Of a stretch of DNA of 64,000 nt, positions 56,178 to 64,000 are shown piece after piece. This stretch comes from Spiroplasma endosymbiont of Poecilobothrus nobilitatus. GTDB lineage: Bacteria; Bacillota_I; Bacilli_A; Mycoplasmatales; Mycoplasmataceae. The notes under the pieces were generated by a model. That model was not told where the DNA came from and searched no databases. It was given only the letters and a program-made list of their open reading frames with translations. The stretch's first letter is position 1. The number at the start of each line of letters is the position of its first letter. A program made the position numbers and the translations under genes. Location of the stretch: positions 1,364,001 through 1,428,000 of the forward strand of contig NZ_OZ034915.1 of NCBI RefSeq assembly GCF_964030655.1, given 5' to 3'.

Positions 56178-57527
56178 CTATTTTCCTAGGCAATACTTAC
56201 TAAAAATTGTTGTTAATAAGTCTTCTTCATAGTTTTTACCTAGAATATCACCCAATATTTCTCAAGCCTCATGTAAGTCAACATTAATAATATCAACCGG
56301 AAATCCACTCGTACTATTATTATATGCATTTTTTATTGAATTTGCTACCTTCTCTAATAAAGAAATTTGTTTTATATTTGACAAAACTAGTTGATCATCT
56401 TTTGTAATCTGGGCTGTTTTATATAAATTTAAAATTTTATCAATAATAGACTTGATATCTCGGTTTAATGCTGAAATTAAAAGAATATTTTGTTGAAAAT
56501 TTTCCTTTTGTATTTGCATATTAAGTAAATCGCTTTTATTTAAAACTAACAAATATTCTTTATTTTTAATTAGTTTTTTAAGTTCTGGACTTAAATTCAT
56601 TAAATCAGCATAATTATCAGCAACAATTAAAATTAAATCAGCATTAATAACTTGTTGACGTGCTTTATCAATTCCAATTTGCTCAATTTTATCAACTGTC
56701 TCACGTAAGCCAGCTGTATCAATAATATTTAATGTTAATGGTCCTAAATTAATCTTTCCTTCAACAATATCTCTTGTTGTTCCTGGCAAGTCAGAAACAA
56801 TAGCTTTATCTTCGTTCATTAATGCATTTAATAATGATGATTTTCCAACATTTGGCTTTCCTAAAATTAAGACATTAATACCATCATGAATCATTTTCCC
56901 AACTTTACTAATTTTAACTAAATCATTAATTTTTTGTTCTAAAATTAATAACCGCTGGTTTAATTCTTGTGTAGTTAAATCACCAACACCATCATATTCA
57001 GGATAATCAATATTTACTTCAATATTTGCAATAATATCTAATAATTCATCACGATATGTACTAATTAAATAAGTATTTTTATTTTGCAAATTATTTAAAG
57101 ATATTTTTGCACTAGTATCATTTGTCGCATTAACTAAGTTATTAATAGCATCTGTTTGAATTAAATTAAGCTTTCCATTTAGAAATGCTCGTTGTGAAAA
57201 TTCACCTTTATTTGCTAAACGTGCTCCATTTTTTAGTAATAACTTAATAATATTATTTGTAACTAATACGCCACCATGGCAATTAATTTCAATAATGTCT
57301 TCTCCAGTAAAAGAATTAGGTTTTTGAAAACAAACCAAAATAACTTGGTCAATAATTTCTTTACCATTTCTTAAATAACCATAGTAAATTTGATTCCCGT
57401 GTGGAATAACTTTTTTTGAAAAAACTTTATTAATAATTTTATAACTATCCACTCCAGACATGCGAATAATTGCAATTGATTGCTTTACCATTGCAGTTGC
57501 TGGAGCAATTATTGTATCTTCAATCAT
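56178..57527 (-). CDS. mnmE: tRNA modification GTPase MnmE
   Basis: With MnmG it makes cmnm5 at the wobble U34 of certain tRNAs. The 449-residue product has the N-terminal folate-binding domain (DTIIAPATAM, NCHGGVLVTN, KGEFSQRAFLNGKLNL), the G domain (LGKPNVGKSSLLNAL, DLPGTTRDIVEG, IIDTAGLRET, LNKSDLL) and the C-terminal FSKYCLGK with the catalytic Cys. The start ATG 57527 has AGGAG upstream. In Firmicutes it follows rpmH-rnpA-yidC-jag; here that order is broken by 2.5 kb of IS and foreign sequence. Confidence 0.96.
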
Positions 57528-57667
57528 TTTATAAAACTCCTCTTTTATTAATTCATTATATTATATCAAACAATAAATTATAAATTCAAGTATAAAATTT
57601 ATAATTTTTTTGGCAAATTAAAAGGAAAATATAAAATAATTTCCCTAAATTTAATGTAAATATTACA

Positions 57668-58276
57668 CTATCTAATTCTTTTTTTAAAACGAAAATAAAA
57701 TCAAATTATTCCAATTATTATTCCAATTATTGGAATAATAATTGGTAACAATCATCCTAAATATTTTTTATCTCCTGATGTTGGCATTTCTGGATTTATC
57801 GGATCAATTGGATCAACAGGGTTAGTCGGATCGGTTAAATCAGGATTAGGTTTATTACCATCAATATAATTTTCAAGAATAAATTCGGTTTTTCCTTCAA
57901 CTAAATCAATTGCATTATTAGCGTATACTATCACGGTTATTTTTTTAGAATTTTCTAAATTATTTAAGAAATCAGAAAATATTTCATCATTAAAATAACC
58001 AGGAACATTATTATGATTTTCATCCGTTGGTGGAATATCGTTAATTTAAATTCCATAGTCTTTAATAAAGACTAAATCTGTATAATCAGATTTTTTTAAT
58101 CCTAAATTAATATATTTTATAATTCAATTTTTCATTTCCTCAATTGAAAAATCAGCAAAGTTAAATTTTTGATCATTAAATTTAATTTTTGATAAGTCTT
58201 TTACTTTCTCTAAATCATAATTGGATGGGTTAAGATAAATTGGACAACAATAATGTAGAGTAAATATTTATAATTA
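57668..58276 (-). pseudogene. C-terminal part of Pro-rich, membrane-anchored surface protein
   Basis: The frame enters from the IS3 end at 58277 and reads YLNPSNYDLEKVKDLSKIKF..., then has an in-frame TAA at 58046, then continues NDIPPTDENHNNVPGYFND, a Pro/Asp/Asn repeat (DLTDPTNPVDPIDPINPE) and a single transmembrane helix with basic end (FRFKKRIR). This looks like a wall-less surface protein with a spacer and anchor. N-terminus missing; function unknown. Confidence 0.6.
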
Positions 58277-58305
58277 TGGAATGGCAACACTTTTTAGGAC
58301 ACTTT

Positions 58306-59151
58306 TTATATAGACATTTGTTTTCTAAAAGTAACTGGAGATAAATAATTTAAACTGCCATGAATTCGAATATTGTTATATCAATGCACAAAATAAAAAA
58401 GTTCGTATTTTAATTGTGTTAAATTTTTAAATTTTTTACCCTTAATAAATTCAGTTTTAAAAGTTTTGTAAGTTGTTTCAGCCACAGCATTATCATAAGG
58501 GCAGCCTTTATTGCTTAATGATCTTTTAATATTAAAAGTTATTAAAATTTCATCAATGATTTTATTTTTAAACTCATTACCACGATCAGTATGAAATAGA
58601 GTTATTTGATTTAATGGTCGTGTTATTTTATGAAAAGCTTGTTAGACCAGTTCGGCTGTTTTATTCGGCCCAGCACTATAACCAATTTTTTCACGATTAA
58701 ACAAGTCAATTAATAAAAAAATATAATGTCATTTAGCGCCAACTTTAACATATGTTAAATCACTAACAATAACTTCATTAGGTTTTTTGTTGTTAAATTG
58801 ACGATTTAAAATATTATTAATTTGGTCATTATTGACTGTTGTTTTATGATTATGATATTTTAATTTGGTGTATTTAGAAACCAAATTATTTTTGATCATA
58901 AAGAATCTGATTTTTCGCCGCGATAAGATGATATCTTTTCTGTTTAAAATAACTTTAATTTTGCGAGCCCCATAAATTTTGCGACTTTTATTAAAGGCAC
59001 TGATAATTTCTTGTTCATAATTATTAACTTGCTTGTTAATACATTTATTAGTTTGATAATAATACGTTGATTTTGATAAACCAAAAATCTTACATATTTT
59101 TCTTGCTGAATATTTTGTTTTGTTGTTATTAATTATTGTTATTTTTTGGCC
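58306..59151 (-). pseudogene. IS3 OrfB, copy 6, nonsense mutation
   Basis: In ELVQQAF the first Gln codon is TAA (near 58643); other changes include Gln-to-Lys in YVQVG and Ile-to-Lys in EIIGYS. Confidence 0.85.
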
Positions 59152-59417
59152 ATTATCAGTGCGGCTTGCTTTAAAATGTCATTTTCCATTTTCAAGTTTT
59201 TAAGTTCTTTTCGTGAAGTTATTATTTCATTTTCTTCTAGTGTGCGATTGTCTTTTGCTTTAAATGAACCAGAATTATTATAATTTTTAACTCAACTATA
59301 AATAGTTGGTTTTGGTAAATTATATTCTTGCCCTAGATTAATAACACTTTTACCATTTTTATATAGCATGATAATTTGTTTTTTAAATTCTTCAGAGTAT
59401 GAAGTTTTATTTCCCAT
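59139..59417 (-). CDS. IS3 OrfA, copy 6
   Basis: Open 92-codon frame with the same helix-turn-helix and coil as copy 2; a few substitutions near the zipper (ITSRKEL for ITLRKEL). It cannot give an active fusion because orfB is broken. Confidence 0.7.
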
Positions 59418-59504
59418 TTTTATATTCCTTCTTTCTTAATAATTTTATCTAATTTTGAAGTCTATATAATTATGGTCCTAATAATTGTAGCCTATCCACA
59501 TTAT

Positions 59505-60121
59505 CCGGCGAAAAATCAGATTCTTTATGATCAAAAATAATTTGGTTTCTAAATACACCAAATTAAAATATCATAATCATAAAACAACAGTCAATAATGA
59601 CCAAATTAATAATATTTTAAATCGTCAATTTAACAACAAAAAACCTAATGAAGTTATTGTTAGTGATTTAACATATGTTCAAGTTGGCGCTAAATGACAT
59701 TATATTTGTTTATTAATTGACTTGTTTAATCGTGAAATAATTGGTTATAGTGCTGGGCCGAATAAAACAGACGAACTGGTCCAACAAGCTTTTCAAAAAA
59801 TAACACGACCATTAAATCAAATAACTCTATTTCATACTGATCGTGGTAATGAGTTTAAAAATAAAATCATTGATGAAATTTTAATAACTTTTAATATTAA
59901 AAGATCATTAAGCAATAAAGGCTGCCCTTATAATAATGCTGTGGCTGAAACAACTTACAAAACTTTTAAAAATGAATTTATTAAGGGTAAAAAATTTAAA
60001 AATTTAACACAATTAAAATACGAACTTTTTGATTTTGTGCATTGATATAACAATATTCGAATTCATGGCAGTTTAAATTATTTATCTCCAGTTACTTTTA
60101 GAAAACAAATGTCTATATAAA
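59505..60121 (+). pseudogene. IS3 OrfB fragment, copy 7
   Basis: Contains all three catalytic motifs but lacks the N-terminal third; [10 protein letters not shown] reads PYNNAVAETT. Confidence 0.82.
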
Positions 60122-60150
60122 AAGTGTCCTAAAAAGTGTTGCCATTCCAA
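59505..60150 (+). mobile_element. IS3-family element B, copy 7, 5' truncated
   Basis: Begins within orfB (CGGCGAAAAATCAG) a few bases after copy 6 ends and keeps the right terminal repeat at 60150. Confidence 0.88.
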
Positions 60151-60415
60151 CCTTTAATATTTAATGTAATTAAAAATTGTTTATTATAATATGAAAAATA
60201 CATCTCATAATCTTTCGTTAATAAGATATCTTTGATAATACTACCTAAATGTTCTTTACAAAAAGAAATAATATCATTAATTTCAAAAAATGTTACTTCT
60301 AGTCGCTGAAAAAATCATTTTGTTGATAATTCAGTTTTATAAAAGAAGTTTTTATTTGAATTATTTAAAAATTCTCTATTTTTTTTTGCGACTTAAATTT
60401 TTTTATGAAAATCAT
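60151..60415 (-). pseudogene. khpB: KhpB/Jag-like RNA-binding protein, cut by IS3
   Basis: The frame starts at ATG 60415, overlapping the yidC 3' end by 23 bp, and runs into the IS3 end at 60150. After a basic N-terminus (KKFKSQKKNREF) it reads FFQRLEVTFFEINDIISFC and IIKDILLTKDYEMYFSYYNK followed by QFLITLNIKG, which resembles the start of the type II KH domain of KhpB (SpoIIIJ-associated). Position just after yidC and before mnmE supports this. The KH core and R3H domain are missing. Confidence 0.55.
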
Positions 60416-61691
60416 TAATCTTTATTTTTTTCTTATTATGTAAAGAAAATTTAGATTTTTTAGGATTTGATTTAACCGGATTATAAGAAATTTTATCGGC
60501 GTTATTTGTTTTTACTTGTTTTGTTTTTGTAATTTCAACATTTTCAATATTATTAGTTGTTTTTAAATGTGGTTTTCTAACAAATAAATGCTTAATTTTT
60601 TGTCCAAAAGATTCTCTGTTTTTATTTTTTTTACTTCGTTTCTTAACTCACAAAAAATGAAATCCTAATGTTTGTAAAATTTGAATAAAGGCTGAAAAAA
60701 TCCAATAAATAGCAACCCCAGATGCAATTGAAATTGTGACTACAAAGAAGACAACAATCATTACTCCTTGCATAATAAATTGCCGTTTACGCGCTTTTTT
60801 CTGTTCCTTTGTAATAACTCTTGTTTTACGAAGATTTAAAATAGTTGGCAAAATCATCGAAAGAATTTGAATAGGCAAATATACAAATAATAAAGCTAAA
60901 TAAACATAATTCCCACTAGTAATCATATCTCATGGCTTTTCAATTAAAGAAATTTGCCCAATTGTGGCCATTTTTAATTCTCGTGTTGTTCTAACAACAG
61001 TATACATCGCAATTAAAAACGGAATTGATAAAAAGGACGAACCAATTGTGGATAATGGTGAAGCTCCTTCTTTGCGATACAACTGCATCATTTCCATTTG
61101 TTGTTTTTGTTTTGCCGCTGGATCTTTTGAACCCTTATATTTGGCCTGAATTTCTGCTTGTTTAATTTGCATTAATTGCATTTTACCTTGATTTCGTTGT
61201 ACTTTTCAACTAAACATTAAAGTAATTAAACGCACAATTAATGAAGTTAAGAATAATGCGCCAATAATTCCTGCACCATTATCTAATCCACCAAAACCAT
61301 AAATTAAATTAACTAAAATTCAAGCAACAGGAAACACAAAACAGCCATAAAATGGTGAAGATGTTTTAACAAAAGCATCAGATCATGTTCTAATTGCTAA
61401 ATATGGATATTCATATAGTTGTCCATTCTCAAAATGAAAGAAGTGTTCTTTCCCAATATTAGCGTATCCTAAAATAATTTCAAAGAAAACTCCTGGTTTA
61501 TATACTTTCCGACCAGAAACATCTAAAATTTGGGCAGTCCCAAATTTTGGAACCATCATTTGCCCACAACCTCATAACATTGATATAATTAAAAAAAGAT
61601 ACAAGACTAATTTTGTTCATTTCCAGGCAATTGAATATCAAGGTTTTCGTGTTCTTTTCACATCGGAGAAAATATAATCACGATAGTTCAC
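60393..61691 (-). CDS. yidC: Membrane protein insertase YidC
   Basis: Inserts and folds membrane proteins, alone or with SecYEG. The 432-residue product starts at GTG 61691 (GGAGGCGAAATA upstream), has a first helix with WGCGQMM at about residue 41, then the conserved YidC core of five helices: LTSLIVRLITLMFSWKVQRN (with the key Arg), the cytoplasmic hairpin KMQLMQIKQAEIQAKYKG, PFLIAMYTVVRTT, and SGVAIYWIFSAFIQILQT. The C-terminal tail of about 85 residues is very basic and may bind ribosomes. Operon rpmH-rnpA-yidC. Confidence 0.96.
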
Positions 61692-61706
61692 TATTTCGCC
61701 TCCTTT

Positions 61707-62024
61707 TTACATTTTGATTTGATTTAATAAAATTTCTTTATTAATTAAATAACTATTGTTAAAATATAATTTTCGAACAATAATGATTTGATCATAACCT
61801 TCTGTTGTTGAAAAATCAAAATTTAACATACTTCGAATTTGTCTTTTTACTTTATTTCTAACAACGGCATTTCCTAATTTTTTACCGACAGATATTCCAA
61901 AACGATGATAATTAAGATCATTTCTTTTAAAATAAATAAAATAAGGGTTAGTTTTAATAAAAGAACGATTATTTATTATTTTTTGAAATTCATAATTTTT
62001 TTTAACAATAAATTTTTTTCACAT
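61707..62024 (-). CDS. rnpA: Ribonuclease P protein component
   Basis: Protein subunit of RNase P, which trims tRNA 5' ends. The 105-residue product begins MWKKFIVKKNYEFQKIIN and has the typical RFGISVGKKLGNAVVRNKVKRQIR signature at about residues 41-65, with basic helices. Start chosen at ATG 62024; an earlier in-frame start is possible. It lies between rpmH and yidC, with AAAGGAGGC after it for yidC. Confidence 0.93.
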
Positions 62025-62064
62025 TTCAACAAAAATAGAAAAATAAATTATTTTACCAGCATTT

Positions 62065-62199
62065 TTAAGCTGATAATACTTTTCTTCCTTTCGCTCTTCT
62101 TTTACTTAAAACTTTACGGCCTGAAGCTGATTCCATTCTTGCTCGAAAACCATGTGTTCTTTTATGTTTAATTTTACTTGGTTGTCACGTTCTTTTCAT
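62065..62199 (-). CDS. rpmH: 50S ribosomal protein L34
   Basis: Small basic protein of the large subunit, 44 residues: [20 protein letters not shown] through [17 protein letters not shown]. The fifth codon is UGA-Trp, where most L34 proteins have Tyr or Trp. AGGTGCTAGTA precedes the ATG. First gene of the rpmH-rnpA-yidC unit. Confidence 0.97.
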
Positions 62200-62293
62200 T
62201 ACTAGCACCTCCTTATGATATAAATTATTAAGACATCATATAAATAATATCTTAATTAATAAAAAATATCAATTAAAATAATATTTTTTTTGA

Positions 62294-62357
62294 TGGGCGT
62301 CCTGTACGATGAACCGGCAAAAAAAATTCTTGTGAGATTGTTTTTTTATTTTTCTAT
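62294..62357. repeat. 66-bp repeat, inverted copy of 36444-36509
   Basis: GGGCGTCCTGTACGATGAAC followed by CGGC, an A run and TTCTTGTGAGATTG then T7; it differs from the other copy by a 2-base gap. It is more GC-rich than its surroundings. Confidence 0.7.
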
Positions 62358-62439
62358 GTAAATTGTACTATGAAGTGTAGCAGTTTATTTGATATCATTA
62401 TAACACCAATAAAATAAATGTTCAATATAATTTATTTTT

Positions 62440-62549
62440 AGGGTGAATAAAAAAGATACGGGTTTTTGTTTTTAAATGTTATTTAGTTCAATAAATTAAG
62501 GATATTTTTTTATTGTTTTTATAAAACCCGCAAAAAATTTACTCGCCCT
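62440..62549. repeat. 110-bp segment with 27-bp imperfect inverted ends
   Basis: The left arm AGGGTGAATA...ACGGGTTTT and right arm AAAACCCG...TACTCGCCCT pair in two blocks (8/8 and 8/10) with an unpaired middle. No ORF. Could be a small non-autonomous element or IS remnant. Confidence 0.5.
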
Positions 62550-62724
62550 ATTTTTAAAAAATTTAGTAGTTTTGTCTTAAATTTATGAATTTTGGCACAC
62601 TGAAAAATAAAATGATTAAAATTTATGATAACTATCACTTAAAATTTAAACATTTGTATAAAAACTTCTTTTGAAGATAGTCAATGTAAAGATTTTGGAA
62701 TGGCAACACTTTTTAGGACACTTT

Positions 62725-63570
62725 TTATATAGACATTTGTTTTCTAAAAGTAACTGGAGATAAATAATTTAAACTGCCATGAATTCGAATATTGTTATAT
62801 CAATGCACAAAATCAAAAAGTTCGTATTTTAATTGTGTTAAATTTTTAAATTTTTTACCCTTAATAAATTCAGTTTTAAAAGTTTTGTAAGTTGTTTCAG
62901 CCACAGCATTATCATAAGGGCAGCCTTTATTGCTTAATGATCTTTTAATATTAAAAGTTATTAAAATTTCATCAATGATTTTATTTTTAAACTCATTACT
63001 ACGATTAGTATGAAATAGAGTTATTTGATTTAATGGTCGTGTTATTTTATGAAAAGCTTGTTGGACCAGTTCGGCTGTTTTATTCGGCCCAGCACTATAA
63101 CCAATTATTTCACGATTAAACAAGTCAATTAATAAACAAATATAATGTCATTTAGCGCCAACTTGAACATATGTTAAATCACTAACAATAACTTCATTAG
63201 GTTTTTTGTTGTTAAATTGACGATTTAAAATATTATTAATTTGGTCATTATTGACTGTTGTTTTATGATTATGATATTTTAATTTGGTGTATTTAGAAAC
63301 CAAATTATTTTTGATCATAAATAATCTGATTTTTCGCCGCGATAAGATGATATCTTTTCTGTTTAAAATAACTTTAATTTTGCGAGCCCCATAAATTTTG
63401 CGACTTTTTATTAAAGGCACTGATAATTTCTTGTTAATAATTATTAACTTGCTTGTTAATACATTTATTAGTTTGATAATAATACGTTGATTTTTATAAC
63501 CCAAAATCTTACATATTTTTCTTACTGAATATTTTGTTTTGTTGTTATTAATTATTGTTATTTTTTGGCC
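62725..63570 (-). pseudogene. IS3 OrfB, copy 8, frameshift and nonsense
   Basis: An extra T near 63408 shifts the frame before SRKIYGARK, and the Glu of NNYEQE is TAA near 63437. HTDRGNEF reads HTNRSNEF, so the second catalytic Asp is also lost. Confidence 0.87.
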
Positions 63571-63836
63571 ATTATCAGTGCGGCTTGCTTTAAAATGTCA
63601 TTTTCCATTTTAAAGTCTTTAAGTTCTTTTCGTAAAGTTATTATTTCATTTTCTTCTAGTGTGCGATTGTCTTTTGCTTTAAATGAACCAGAATTATTAT
63701 AATTTTTAACTCAACTATAAATAGTTGGTTTTGGTAAATTATATTCTTTCCCTAGATTAATAACACTTTTACCATTTTTATATAGCATGATAATTTGTTT
63801 TTTAAATTCTTCAGAGTATGAAGTTTTATTTCCCAT
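63558..63836 (-). CDS. IS3 OrfA, copy 8
   Basis: Open 92-codon frame; NLGQEYN reads NLGKEYN. Helix-turn-helix and coil retained. The partner orfB is broken. Confidence 0.7.
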
Positions 63837-63917
63837 TTTTATATTCCTTCTTTCTTAATAATTTTATCTAATTTTGAAGTCTATATAATTATGGTCATAA
63901 TAATTGTAGCCTATCCA

Positions 63918-64000
63918 ATCGTTTATTAACAAAATTAATAAATAAAATGTGAAATCTAAATCTGGCAGAGCATATTGTTTATCGTTATATGAAAAATTTA
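63918..64000 (-). pseudogene. Possible gene fragment at window end
   Basis: On the minus strand an open frame (NFSYNDKQYALPDLDFTFYL...) comes in from beyond the window and ends at the IS3 copy. Too short to assign. Confidence 0.3.

Larger units (their letters stand above)
58277..59498 (-). mobile_element. IS3-family element B, copy 6 (1222 bp)
   Basis: Complete element; flanks TTA and CAT do not match. It is head to head with the truncated copy 7. Confidence 0.9.
62200..62695. other. Non-coding region upstream of rpmH, no DnaA boxes seen
   Basis: In many bacteria this position holds oriC and dnaA, but I find no TTATCCACA-type boxes and no dnaA. It contains the 66-bp repeat (62294-62357), an inverted-repeat segment (62440-62549) and, near 62580-62610, a sequence resembling the ISLre2 end (ATGAATTTTGGCACACTG). 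It looks like a junction of mobile-element debris. Confidence 0.6.
62696..63917 (-). mobile_element. IS3-family element B, copy 8 (1222 bp)
   Basis: Complete ends; flanks TTT and ATC do not match. Confidence 0.9.

Noticed and set aside
62200-62695. Possible oriC/dnaA region next to rpmH
   Set aside because: No DnaA boxes of the TTATCCACA type and no dnaA reading frame; the sequence is repeat and IS debris.

Overview
The window is chromosomal DNA of a Spiroplasma, most likely of the citri/poulsonii/kunkelii group. It is very AT-rich and reads UGA as tryptophan: almost every long gene is open only under genetic code 4. It carries four mreB paralogues, typical of helical wall-less mollicutes, and a tmRNA with a Spiroplasma-like tag. 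Insertion sequences are extremely dense, and many elements and host genes are broken by stops, frameshifts or IS insertions.

Layout. 1-3.1 kb: end of a phage large terminase gene and a decayed ISLre2 element. 3.2-11.1 kb: a minus-strand set of a membrane protein, a 774-residue lipoprotein and a 1415-residue FtsX-like permease. 11.2-12.35 kb: rplJ-rplL with promoter and L10 leader. 12.4-14.5 kb: gene fragments around an IS3 copy. 14.6-15.2 kb: ssrA with promoter and terminator. 15.2-21.0 kb: a tight minus-strand operon of one membrane protein and three secreted or lipoproteins. 21.1-25.6 kb: duplicated permease remnant, nested IS elements and half of a secreted repeat protein. 25.7-29.2 kb: a second FtsX-like permease (1162 aa). 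29.2-36.5 kb: scattered tailed-phage genes (portal, small ORFs, RuvC-like resolvase) cut up by IS elements. 36.5-44.9 kb: housekeeping genes fba, mutM, polA, ispE, rsmA, rnmV, plus a candidate structured small RNA at about 39 kb. 45-55.4 kb: four mreB genes interleaved with IS elements and a lipoprotein. 55.4-62.2 kb: tatD, mnmE, [IS-split region], khpB/jag fragment, yidC, rnpA, rpmH. 62.2-64 kb: non-coding DNA with repeats and another IS3 copy.

Mobile elements. Family A (7 copies) is a 1.14-kb IS1595/ISXO2-like element whose ends match an inverted repeat starting YTTTAATTTTGTAG; four copies keep 8-bp target duplications and one transposase (47540-48499) is intact. Family B (8 copies) is a 1222-bp IS3/IS150-type element with orfA/orfB; the 22602-23823 copy looks intact. 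Single copies of a second IS3 type, an ISLre2 element and the tail of a third IS3 type are also present. A 172-bp MITE-like element sits inside two family A copies.

Function. Cell shape and motility are represented by the MreB set, one of which has lost catalytic residues. The lipoprotein and giant-permease operons look like surface transport or export systems of unknown substrate; no ATPase partner is in the window. IS recombination appears to have split khpB/jag, a secreted repeat protein, an acetolactate decarboxylase gene and the prophage.
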